DNA from: Clostridium ganghwense
GTDB taxonomy: Bacteria > Bacillota > Clostridia > Clostridiales > Clostridiaceae
Direction of reading: 5' to 3'
DNA: 64,000 nt
Assembly: GCF_026735165.1 (NCBI RefSeq)
Contig: NZ_JAPQES010000007.1
Span: 1 to 64,000, forward strand
Shown here: one piece after another, positions 25,483-33,718 of the stretch
How positions within the stretch are numbered: the stretch's first letter is position 1
Layout: every line of letters starts with the position of its first letter
Made by a program: the position numbers and the translations under genes
The notes under the pieces: model-generated
What the model saw: the letters and a program-made list of their open reading frames with translations, nothing else
What the model was told of the DNA's origin: nothing
Database searches by the model: none

Positions 25483-27738
25483 ATGGGAAAATCTTTATAT
25501 ATTACGGAAAAACCTTCTGTGGCTATGGAATTTGTTAAATTATTAAATGTAAAAGGGAATAAAGGTAATGGTTTTATAGAAGGTAAAAATGAAGTTTTTA
25601 CTTGGTGTGTAGGTCACATGGTAACAATGAGTTATCCAGAGGCTTATGATGAAAAGTTAAAAAAGTGGGCTTTAAAAACAATTCCATTTTTACCTCAAGA
25701 ATATAAGTACGAAATTATTTCAGCTGTAGCAAAGCAATTTAATATAGTTAAATCTCTTCTTTTAAGAGAAGATGTAGATACAATATATGTTTGTACGGAC
25801 TCAGGTAGAGAAGGAGAGTACATATATAGATTAGTAGATATGATGGTTGGAGTTAAAGATAAGATGAAAAAGAGAGTATGGATTGATTCTCAAACAGAAG
25901 AAGAGATAAAAAGAGGAATTAGAGAAGCAAAACCACTTTCAGAATATGATGCGCTTTCAGACTCAGCATATCTAAGGGCAAAAGAAGATTATTTACTTGG
26001 TATTAATTTTTCAAGATTATTGACTCTCATATATGGAAAAACTGTATCAAATATCTTAGGAAAAGAATCTGTTGTAATAGCTGTAGGACGTGTAATGTCT
26101 TGTGTCCTTGGAATGATAGTAGAGCGAGAAATGGAAATAAGAGATTTTATCCAGACATCCTTTTATAAGATTACAGGTGAGTTTAAAATTGATGATACTG
26201 CAAGTTATGATGGAGAATGGAAAGCAGTTGAAGGGTCTAAGTATTTAGAAACAAATTTATTATATAATGAAAGTGGATTTAAAAAAATTGAAGATGCAGA
26301 AAATTTGATTAGTAAATTGAAAGAAGTTGCAGCAGATTATGTTGTAATTCAAAATATTAGTAAGAAAAAAGAAAACAAAAATCCGCCACTTTTATTTAAC
26401 CTTGCAGAGCTGCAGAATGAATGTTCTAAAAGATTTAAAATAAATCCTGATGAAACTTTAAATAAAATTCAAAATTTATATGAAAAGAAAATGCTAACTT
26501 ATCCAAGAACGGATGCCAGAGTATTATCTAAGGCGGTAGCAAAAGAAGTACATAAAAATATAAAAAAATTAACTTTATTAAAAGAAGATACTGAAATTAG
26601 TAATATAGCAAAAAAAATACTTGAAGAAAAAAGTTACAAAAACTTAGAAAAAACAAAATATGTTAATGATAGTAAAATCACAGATCACTATGCTATTATT
26701 CCTACAGGAGAAGGTGTTGAAAATTATTCTTCTCTTACAAAATTAGAAAAAGATATATATAACTTAATAGTAAGAAGATTTTTATCAATATTTTATCCGC
26801 CTGCTAAGTATAGCAAGATACAAGTGGAAACAAAGATAGGAGAAGAAAGCTTTTTTACAACTGATAAAGTTTGTATTCAAAACGGATATTTAGATGTTAT
26901 AAAAAAAGAGAATAGTGATAATGTTAAAAAGAAAGATATGACATTTTTAAATAATTTAAAAAAAGGACAGAGAATAAAACTAAATAGTTTAGATATAAAG
27001 GAAGGTAAAACTTCTCCACCTAAAAGATATACATCAGGTTCTATAATTATTGCTATGGAGAATGCCGGGAAGCTTATTGAAGATGAGGAACTTAGAGAGC
27101 AAATTAAAGGTTCAGGCATAGGTACAAGTGCTACTCGTGCTGAAATATTAAAAAAATTAGAACGAATAGAATATATAAAAACAAATACAAAAACTCAAAT
27201 ATTAACACCAACTTTAAAGGGAGAAATTATTTACAGAGTTATAAGAACATCTATACCCAGTCTTTTAAATCCTACATTAACCGCAAGTTGGGAAAAAGGA
27301 CTTTCTATGGTCTCAGAGAGAAATATAACTTCAGAAATTTTTATGGATAAACTAGAGGGATATGTAAAAAAGAATGTTGAAAAGGTAGTGAAACATAATA
27401 ATGTTATAAATACTGAATATTTAATTTCATTAGTAAAAGATAAAAAATCAATAGACTTAGATGAAAGTAAAATAAATGAGGTAATAGGAGTATGTCCCAT
27501 ATGTAATAATGGACGAGTAGTACGAAATAGCAAAGGATATGGTTGTGATAATTGGAAAAGTGGGTGTAAATTTTTCTTAGGTACTATATGTGAAATCAAT
27601 ATACCTATAAATCAGATTAAAAAATTGATAAGATATGGTAAGACAGATATAATTAACGGTTTCAAGTCAAAAAAAGGAAATTTATTTAATGCTAGACTAA
27701 TAATAAATAACAACAAAATTGAATTTAGATTTGAATAA
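25483..27738 (+). CDS. Type IA DNA topoisomerase, second TopB-like copy
   Basis: A 751-residue type IA topoisomerase, divergent from the enzyme at 17198-19402. The Toprim domain has TEKPSVAMEF and CTDSGREGEYI; the active-site tyrosine is Y340 in LTYPRTDARVL; KITDHYAIIPTGEG and GIGTSATRAEILKKL complete the core. An insertion near VIAVGRVMSCVLG distinguishes it from copy 1. The C-terminus has one Cys4 module (CPICNNGRV with GCDNWKSGCKF) instead of two ribbons. Similar second copies occur on clostridial chromosomes and on mobile elements, but no mobile genes are adjacent here. Confidence 0.9.
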   Translation: MGKSLYITEKPSVAMEFVKLLNVKGNKGNGFIEGKNEVFTWCVGHMVTMSYPEAYDEKLKKWALKTIPFLPQEYKYEIISAVAKQFNIVKSLLLREDVDTIYVCTDSGREGEYIYRLVDMMVGVKDKMKKRVWIDSQTEEEIKRGIREAKPLSEYDALSDSAYLRAKEDYLLGINFSRLLTLIYGKTVSNILGKESVVIAVGRVMSCVLGMIVEREMEIRDFIQTSFYKITGEFKIDDTASYDGEWKAVEGSKYLETNLLYNESGFKKIEDAENLISKLKEVAADYVVIQNISKKKENKNPPLLFNLAELQNECSKRFKINPDETLNKIQNLYEKKMLTYPRTDARVLSKAVAKEVHKNIKKLTLLKEDTEISNIAKKILEEKSYKNLEKTKYVNDSKITDHYAIIPTGEGVENYSSLTKLEKDIYNLIVRRFLSIFYPPAKYSKIQVETKIGEESFFTTDKVCIQNGYLDVIKKENSDNVKKKDMTFLNNLKKGQRIKLNSLDIKEGKTSPPKRYTSGSIIIAMENAGKLIEDEELREQIKGSGIGTSATRAEILKKLERIEYIKTNTKTQILTPTLKGEIIYRVIRTSIPSLLNPTLTASWEKGLSMVSERNITSEIFMDKLEGYVKKNVEKVVKHNNVINTEYLISLVKDKKSIDLDESKINEVIGVCPICNNGRVVRNSKGYGCDNWKSGCKFFLGTICEINIPINQIKKLIRYGKTDIINGFKSKKGNLFNARLIINNNKIEFRFE

Positions 27739-27794
27739 AAATATAATAAAATTGCTAGGATTATATATAATCCTAGCAATTTTATTATATTTTT
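27737..27794. terminator. 58-bp perfect palindrome, bidirectional terminator
   Basis: A 29-nt arm (27737-27765) followed with no spacer by its exact complement (27766-27794), core TTGCTAGGATTA. It begins in the stop codon of the topoisomerase gene and extends 10 nt into the 3' end of the convergent chemotaxis-protein gene. T-rich tails exist on both strands. Confidence 0.85.
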
Positions 27795-28618
27795 GAAGCC
27801 ATTTCTTTAAGAATTTCTGCCGAAGAATTTAAGGTTTCTATAGAACTTGTAATTTCTTCAATAGAGCTAACTTGTTCCTCAAAAATATCATTAAAATTAT
27901 TTATTTTATTTTCAATATTCATTACTGAATCTTGAATAGTTTTTAAAATAGAATTAATTTGACTTATAGATTCTTTACTAGAAGTAGATAATTTTCTTAT
28001 TTCCTGAGCAACTACACTAAAGCCTTTACCATATTCACCAGCACGAGCTGACTCAATGGCAGCATTTAAACCTAAAAGATTAGTTTGTTGTGCAACATTT
28101 CCTACAAATTTTAAAATTTCATCTGTGTTCTCTGTTTCTTTACGAGTTGTTTCAACATTTGATTGTATTTCAGAATTAGATTTTACTATATCTTGAACAT
28201 TAGCAGAAATACTATTAATTGCTAGGGTTATTTGAGCTAAGGAATTAGATAAGTTTTTAGATAGATTTAAAATGTCAGTTTGTCTCTCAAGACTTTTTGC
28301 TATATTAAAAGAACCTACAACTTTGTGATCAACTATTACAGGAATTCCAATTACTTTAATATCAGTACCAAAAACTTCTTTTGGTACTATTCTAATAATT
28401 GGTTTTTTAGCTTTCATACATTGATATGCACCACTAGTATGAGGAACTGGGTCATTTGTTTTTATGTTTAATTTTAATTTTTCACCTGGAATATATTTTA
28501 AGAAATATTCAGTATTTGTAATAGAAAGTACAAAATCGTCTTCAATAAAATATTTAAAATAAGGAATTAATGTGTTAAATGAATTCATAAGTTTATTTTG
28601 GGTAAAATCAGTTATCAT
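27785..28618 (-). CDS. Soluble methyl-accepting chemotaxis-type signalling protein
   Basis: A 277-residue cytoplasmic protein without membrane segments. Residues 1-115 form a sensor domain of unknown ligand ([32 protein letters not shown]). Residues 120-277 are a short MCP signalling hairpin with the conserved tip [21 protein letters not shown], which would bind CheA and CheW. The hairpin is shorter than in transmembrane MCPs. No che genes are in the window, so its partner array is elsewhere. The stop codon lies inside the terminator palindrome. The ligand is unknown. Confidence 0.88.
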   Translation of the reverse strand: MITDFTQNKLMNSFNTLIPYFKYFIEDDFVLSITNTEYFLKYIPGEKLKLNIKTNDPVPHTSGAYQCMKAKKPIIRIVPKEVFGTDIKVIGIPVIVDHKVVGSFNIAKSLERQTDILNLSKNLSNSLAQITLAINSISANVQDIVKSNSEIQSNVETTRKETENTDEILKFVGNVAQQTNLLGLNAAIESARAGEYGKGFSVVAQEIRKLSTSSKESISQINSILKTIQDSVMNIENKINNFNDIFEEQVSSIEEITSSIETLNSSAEILKEMASKI

Positions 28619-28949
28619 TTTATATCATCCTTCCTGAAAAAACTACATGATAATAAAATTATACAATTATAATGGAAAAATTTCAAATATAATGATTTAT
28701 ACTTAAAAAATGTAAAAATATATAAGAGAATTAAAATTGAATTTTCAAATAGATAAAAGGTATAAAAGTACTCTGTTAACAAACATCAAAATTTAAATGA
28801 TTTTAGTGAAAAAATAGATAACTACTAATATTGTAAAATAATGTTGAATACTGCACTTGTAATTTGTAAAATATTATTCTCTATGATAAAATTTACAAAA
28901 AGGATGATGCTTTTATCCAATACATAAAACGATATGAGGAGGAAATATT
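28619..28949. other. 331-bp AT-rich divergent intergenic region
   Basis: Between the divergent chemotaxis-type gene and the DUF5050 gene. I see only AT-rich sequence, presumably two promoters, and no coding frame, strong hairpin or recognised riboswitch. Confidence 0.5.
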
Positions 28950-30275
28950 TTGAACAAAAAACTAACGATTACATTTCTTTTATTTTTCTTGATTTCCAGT
29001 ATGTTTTGCAGTTTTAACAAGGTTGTTTATGGACAAGTGAATGGACAAGGTAATACAAGATCTAATATTTTGAACTTAGGATATATAGATAAGGAGAGTG
29101 ATTGGATTTATTACTCTAATATTGCAGATGAAAGTCGTTTATATAAGTGTAGGTTTAACGGTGAGGATGAAACTAAAATATGCGATGATATACCTAACTA
29201 CATTAACGTAATAGGAGAGTGGATTTATTATTCTAATGTAAAGGATAATTTTAAAATATATAAAGTTAAAAAAGATGGTACTGAAAAAGTTAAATTAAAT
29301 AATGATAGCTCTTTTTGGATTTATGTAACAGGTGATTGGATTTACTATGCTAATAGAGTGAGCGATGGACAAGAACTATATAAAATTAAGATTGATGGAA
29401 GTGAAAAAACTAAAATTACAAAAAATAAGATATATGGTTTTGCTATAAAAGGTGATTGGGCTTATTATTCAAATGAATCTGATAAACATAAGATTTATAA
29501 AGTGAAGTTAGATGGGTCACAAGATATAAAATTAAATAATGATGAATCTTTTTTAATAGATATAGTGGGCAATGATGTATATTATCAAAATTATTCTAAA
29601 GGAAAAAAAATATATAAGATAGGTATAAACGGGCAAAATAATACAAAAATAAATGATGATAATTCTCAATTTATAAATATATCAAATGATTGGATATATT
29701 ATGCAAATGAAAGTGATGATTTTAAATTATATAAAATAAAAATGGATGGTACAAATAAAATTAAATTAAGTGAAGAATGTGGTGGAGAATTAAATATTAT
29801 TGATGACTATATATATTACTGGGGGGGGATCAAGGATGGAGCTAATGGTATTAAATTAGATTCAACTAAATTATTTAGGATAAAGAATGATGGTACGTCT
29901 AAGGAAGTAGTGAAAATAGCAAAAGTAAAAGAAGAGAGTGGAGAAGGAGAAGTAAATATATCAACTATTATAATAACGCTACTTATTGTTGCAGTGGGGA
30001 CATGCCTTGAAATATGGAAAATGATTTCTATACGTAATATAAACAAATTTATAAATGGGATTCATGGAGAATTGACTAACGAAGATGCTAAAAAATATAT
30101 AGCTTTAATAAAAAAATCAAGAATAGTTAAAAGATCAGATATATATAAGTTACTAAGAAAAGGGGTGCAGCTTATAAATTCTTCATATAAAATTGATGAT
30201 GAATTAAAGGAAGAATTAAAAAATACTCTAGTTAAAAGAGGAATACATTTAAGTAATATTACTAACAAAAAATAG
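28950..30275 (+). CDS. Membrane-anchored DUF5050 beta-propeller protein, 7 repeats, with G8 tract
   Basis: A 441-residue protein. An N-terminal signal segment is followed by seven repeats of about 40 residues (residues about 45-325), each with DWIYYSN...KLYKIKxDGT...KL, predicting one seven-bladed extracellular propeller. A membrane helix follows (about 334-352, IIITLLIVAVGTCLEIWKM), then a charged cytoplasmic tail of about 85 residues. Thus the layout is propeller outside, tail inside. The TTG start is backed by GAGGAGG 7 nt upstream. An 8-G run (29821-29828) sits in the last blade. It shares ancestry with 4373-6259 and is followed after 16 nt by an MBL hydrolase gene, probably in an operon. 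Function unknown. Confidence 0.8.
   Translation: MNKKLTITFLLFFLISSMFCSFNKVVYGQVNGQGNTRSNILNLGYIDKESDWIYYSNIADESRLYKCRFNGEDETKICDDIPNYINVIGEWIYYSNVKDNFKIYKVKKDGTEKVKLNNDSSFWIYVTGDWIYYANRVSDGQELYKIKIDGSEKTKITKNKIYGFAIKGDWAYYSNESDKHKIYKVKLDGSQDIKLNNDESFLIDIVGNDVYYQNYSKGKKIYKIGINGQNNTKINDDNSQFINISNDWIYYANESDDFKLYKIKMDGTNKIKLSEECGGELNIIDDYIYYWGGIKDGANGIKLDSTKLFRIKNDGTSKEVVKIAKVKEESGEGEVNISTIIITLLIVAVGTCLEIWKMISIRNINKFINGIHGELTNEDAKKYIALIKKSRIVKRSDIYKLLRKGVQLINSSYKIDDELKEELKNTLVKRGIHLSNITNKK
29821..29828 (+). repeat. Homopolymeric G8 tract inside coding sequence
   Basis: Eight consecutive G encode the end of Trp and Gly-Gly in the seventh propeller repeat. With one G fewer the frame reaches TAG 10 codons after the tract, and with one G more it reaches TAA 5 codons after it, both before the membrane helix. 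Confidence 0.9.
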
Positions 30276-30291
30276 AATTAGGAGGAAGTTG

Positions 30292-30963
30292 ATGAAAATA
30301 AAAAGAGTAGGTTCACGAGGATATATGTTTACTTTTTTTGAATTGGTAGATACAGAATTTGATTGCTCTACTAATGTATATTTAATTGATGGTAAAGATT
30401 ATTTATTTTTGTGTGACACTTACTTGGGACCTAAATCAATGCTAGAAATAAAAAAATTTATTAATAAACATTTAGATGAAAAACCTATAATAGTTTTTAA
30501 TTCTCATTCCGATTGGGATCATATTTGGGGAAATTGTTTTTTCAAGAATTCTATAATTATATCACATGAAATCTGTAGGGAAGACATAGAAAAAAATGCA
30601 TTGTATGAACTTAATAAATATAAAGAGCATTGTCAAGGAGAAGTGAAAATATATATTCCAAATTTAACTTTTAAAGAAAGACTTGATTTCATAGATGAGG
30701 ATATAGAATTTTTTTATTCGCCAGGACATACAAATAATTCAGCTTCTTGTTTCGATAGAAAAGATAATGTTTTATTTGTAGGCGATAATATTGAAAATCC
30801 TCAACCTTATCTAACCTGTAATAATTTTGACATATATGAAAAAACCTTAAATAAGTATATAGAAATACAGGCTGATTACATAATTCCAGGTCATGGAGAT
30901 GTAGCGAACTATGACTTAGTAAGAAAGAATTTAAAATATATAAAAAAGTGTGCATATAGCTAA
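30292..30963 (+). CDS. Metallo-beta-lactamase fold hydrolase
   Basis: A 223-residue MBL-fold protein with the zinc motif HSDWDHIWGN (HxDxDH form of HxHxDH), the later ligand in FYSPGHTNNSAS, an Asp in LFVGDNIENP and the final HGD in IIPGHGDVAN. The fold is shared by glyoxalase II-like hydrolases and lactonases; the HSDWDH variant is seen in small uncharacterised clostridial members. ATG 30292 is chosen since GGAGG (30281-30285) lies 6 nt upstream. It follows the DUF5050 gene by 16 nt, so cotranscription is likely. Substrate unknown. Confidence 0.85.
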   Translation: MKIKRVGSRGYMFTFFELVDTEFDCSTNVYLIDGKDYLFLCDTYLGPKSMLEIKKFINKHLDEKPIIVFNSHSDWDHIWGNCFFKNSIIISHEICREDIEKNALYELNKYKEHCQGEVKIYIPNLTFKERLDFIDEDIEFFYSPGHTNNSASCFDRKDNVLFVGDNIENPQPYLTCNNFDIYEKTLNKYIEIQADYIIPGHGDVANYDLVRKNLKYIKKCAYS

Positions 30964-30985
30964 TTAAGCTATTGCACACTTTTTT
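30942..30985. terminator. Terminator overlapping end of MBL gene
   Basis: AAAAAAGTGTGCA pairs with TGCACACTTTTTT, with an inner TAGCT/AGCTA stem. It starts inside the last codons of the MBL gene, ends in six Ts and also faces the convergent nitronate monooxygenase gene. Confidence 0.88.
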
Positions 30986-31002
30986 ATTGAAGTTTAACTT
31001 AA

Positions 31003-32076
31003 TTATAGATTAGCTTCAGCCTCTTTTGCTAATTCTGTCATAAGTTCTTTAACAGTTATAATTTTGTCTAGTTTATATGCATTAGTACCAGCAAAAATCA
31101 ATCCATTATCTACATCTCCATTAACTGCGTTAATCAATGCGTTAGATATACAATATGGGGTTTGTGAAGGATTACAATGTTTTATGCATGAATAACATTT
31201 TTCAATTAAGGATTTACTATCATTTAAAGAATTAATAAACGAATTATTAATAGCTCTACCAGGCATTCCAACAGGACTTTTTATTATAATAATATCCTCT
31301 TCAGCAGCATCAATATATGCTTTTTTGAAATTAATATGGGCATCGCACTCTTCAGTAGCCACAAATCTAGTAGCCATTTGAACTCCAGCAGCACCTATTT
31401 TTATAAGTTCTGCAATGTCTTTTCCATCATATATTCCACCACCAGCTACTACAGGTATAGGTTTATTGTATTCTTCTTCTAGAGGTTTAACAACGGATAA
31501 TACTTCTTTTACAATAGAATGTAAATCCTTTGCTTTAGAATTTTCTAATTCTTCTGCAGAAAAACCTAAATGACCACCTGCATTTGATCCTTCAACTACA
31601 ATTAAATCAGGAATATAATTGAATTTTTTCTTCCACATCCTTGTAATAACTGAGGCAGCTTTGCCTGAAGAAACAATTGGAGCTATTTTTGTGGTAGAAC
31701 CTTTTACTAATTTAGGTAAGTCTGTTGGAAGTCCTGCACCACATATAATTAAATCAATTTTTTCTTTAACAGCAGCTAAAACTAAATCTTTATAGTGAGT
31801 TGCTGCCACCATAATATTAACTCCTAAAATTCCATTTGGACTTAATTCTCTAGCTCTTTTTATTTCTTTTTTTAAAGCTCTTATATTTGCATTAAGAGTA
31901 TTTTCTTCAAAATCTTTTTCTTTATAACCAATCTGGACTCCGGAAATAACCCCTATACCGCCTGCATTTGCAACTGCTGATGCTAAGGAAGAGAGAGAAA
32001 CACCAACTCCCATGCCTCCCTGAATAATAGGAAGTTTAGCGGTTAATTCACCTATTTTTAAAGGTGGTAATTTCAT
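31003..32076 (-). CDS. Nitronate monooxygenase / FabK-like FMN enzyme
   Basis: A 357-residue FMN-dependent TIM-barrel enzyme of the 2-nitropropane dioxygenase family, which also contains the enoyl-ACP reductase FabK. Motifs are PIIQGGMGVGVS, NAGGIGVISG, VEGSNAGGHLG, PVVAGGGIYDGKDIAE and GVQMATRFVATEE. A C-terminal Cys-containing segment (CYSCIKHCNPSQTPYC) is characteristic of a clostridial subgroup and absent from pneumococcal FabK. Either nitronate detoxification or a lipid-related reductase role is possible. A FabT-type inverted repeat lies just upstream of the start, favouring a fatty-acid link. Monocistronic. Confidence 0.85.
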   Translation of the reverse strand: MKLPPLKIGELTAKLPIIQGGMGVGVSLSSLASAVANAGGIGVISGVQIGYKEKDFEENTLNANIRALKKEIKRARELSPNGILGVNIMVAATHYKDLVLAAVKEKIDLIICGAGLPTDLPKLVKGSTTKIAPIVSSGKAASVITRMWKKKFNYIPDLIVVEGSNAGGHLGFSAEELENSKAKDLHSIVKEVLSVVKPLEEEYNKPIPVVAGGGIYDGKDIAELIKIGAAGVQMATRFVATEECDAHINFKKAYIDAAEEDIIIIKSPVGMPGRAINNSFINSLNDSKSLIEKCYSCIKHCNPSQTPYCISNALINAVNGDVDNGLIFAGTNAYKLDKIITVKELMTELAKEAEANL

Positions 32077-32106
32077 GATATCTACTCCTTTTTATATATG
32101 ATATTA

Positions 32107-32143
32107 ATACTTTGATTTGCAAAATATTTGATAATCAAAGTAT
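32107..32143 (-). promoter_or_regulatory. FabT/MarR-like operator upstream of FabK-like gene
   Basis: ATACTTTGATT (32107-32117) and AATCAAAGTAT (32133-32143) form a perfect 11-bp inverted repeat. Inside it, TTTGATAATCAAA overlaps the right arm. The TTTGAT/ATCAAA core resembles boxes bound by FabT-type MarR regulators of fatty-acid synthesis. It starts 31 bp upstream of the minus-strand start codon, in the expected promoter. Confidence 0.5.
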
Positions 32144-32360
32144 AGGAGATAAATAACAGTATGTCAATAAAAAGTTCTTTCTATTGAAATATGTAGATAA
32201 AATGAGTATTATAATTTATAAAAGAAGTACATTTTAAATTAATTTAAGAATTTTAGTATAATAAATTTGTTATAATAATTTTAAATCTATTTTAATAATG
32301 TATTTTATATGATTAAATATAATTATTAAATATGTTCTACAAAAGGAAGGCGGGCTTATC

Positions 32361-33593
32361 ATGAATAGTAAAATAGAAATTAAGAATATTATAAAAAATA
32401 AGAACTTAGAAATTTGCTTTGAACCAGTAGTTTCAGTAATAAAGCAATCAATTATTGGATTTGAGGTTTCTAGTGAAGGATGCATTGATGGGAATAATGT
32501 TATTTCTATGGAAACTCTTATAAAATATGCAGAAGAAGAGAATGTTGTTATTGATTTAGATAGACTATATAGAGAAAAAGCAGTTGAAAACTTTACAAAG
32601 ATATATGAAAAGAATAAGGAAATGCTTTTATTTCTTAATATCAATGCTTCTATAATTTCTAAATTTGTAGGATCGGGAATTATTATGGATTTAGTTAATG
32701 AGTTTAATATTAATCCTAAAAATATTGTTTTAGAAATTGTAGAAGATAATGTTAAAGATATGGAGAGTTTAAAGAAGTTTATTAATGACTATAGAAATAA
32801 GGGATTTTTAGTAGCTTTAAGTGATATAGGATATGGATTTGCAAATTTAGATAAGATATCCTATGTTGAACCAGATATTATTAAAATAAGTGGAGCTATA
32901 ACTGAAAATATAGAATATGATTATTATAAACAAGAGATTTTTAAATCATTAGTAAATTTATGCAAGAGCATTGGTGCGCTAGTAATTGGTGATGGTATAG
33001 AAAATTATCAACAAACTTTATGTGTAATAGAATTAGGGGCGGATATGATTCAAGGAAAATATTTTGGAAATTGCAATGCAATAGATAGTGATTTTATTGG
33101 TGAGGCAAGAGTTAAAGTTCAAGATGTAGCTAAACAATATGAGAATTATATGATAGATAAAATTAATTTAGAAAAGTCAAAACATAAGGGTTATGAAGCT
33201 ATAATGGATAATGTGTTAAAGGAATTATCAAATAGAATTGAAGAGGAATTTAATGATATTTTACAAAGTGTTATTGGTGATAATGAGGCTTTTGAATGTA
33301 TTTATGTGTTGAATAATAAAGGAATTCAAGTAAGTGATACTTTTACTTATTGTAAAAATATGCTTCAGCAAAAAGCCCTTATATTTCAGCCAGCAGAGAA
33401 AGGAACAAATCATTCTTTAAAAAAATACTATTATTTTTTAAAAAATATGGGACTTAATAAGTATATAACAGAGCCGTATATATCCTTAGCTACTGGAAAT
33501 CTATGTACAACAATATCATCAGTATTTGAAAGTGAGGATAATAAAAAATATATATTATGTATAGATTTTAATCCAAATCATATAAACATTTAA
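32361..33593 (+). CDS. Degenerate EAL-domain protein with C-terminal sensor-like domain
   Basis: A 410-residue protein. Residues about 10-245 are an EAL (c-di-GMP phosphodiesterase) domain, and residues 270-410 form a separate domain resembling the YkuI C-terminal/PAS-like region. The EAL core is only partly conserved: E35 is present but the motif is EVS; Asn95, the LEIVE glutamate, K175 and Q231 are present; the usual DDFG pair is SDIG (Ser154) and the AEG glutamate is GDG (Asp211). It may therefore bind c-di-GMP without efficient hydrolysis. There is no membrane segment. SD AAAGGAAGG; monocistronic. Confidence 0.85.
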   Translation: MNSKIEIKNIIKNKNLEICFEPVVSVIKQSIIGFEVSSEGCIDGNNVISMETLIKYAEEENVVIDLDRLYREKAVENFTKIYEKNKEMLLFLNINASIISKFVGSGIIMDLVNEFNINPKNIVLEIVEDNVKDMESLKKFINDYRNKGFLVALSDIGYGFANLDKISYVEPDIIKISGAITENIEYDYYKQEIFKSLVNLCKSIGALVIGDGIENYQQTLCVIELGADMIQGKYFGNCNAIDSDFIGEARVKVQDVAKQYENYMIDKINLEKSKHKGYEAIMDNVLKELSNRIEEEFNDILQSVIGDNEAFECIYVLNNKGIQVSDTFTYCKNMLQQKALIFQPAEKGTNHSLKKYYYFLKNMGLNKYITEPYISLATGNLCTTISSVFESEDNKKYILCIDFNPNHINI

Positions 33594-33597
33594 TTAG

Positions 33598-33638
33598 TAA
33601 TAATAAAAGTCAGCAATTACTGCTGGCTTATTATTATT
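33598..33638 (+). terminator. Terminator after EAL gene
   Basis: A stem of about 18 nt (AATAATAAAAGTCAGCA with its near-complement) and 5-nt loop, followed by TTA-rich sequence. Confidence 0.75.
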
Positions 33639-33718
33639 TACTTGCTTTATTATGATGAAACTTATTGATTTAAAACTCAATTATTAAATTAAAGCATAAA
33701 AAGTATTGGAGGTTACAA

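Noticed and set aside
17198-27738. Idea that the two topoisomerase genes mark the ends of an integrated element
   Set aside because: Genes between them (DUF1836, hemolysin III, truA, CBS protein) are ordinary chromosomal genes, with no integrase, relaxase or att-like repeats visible.
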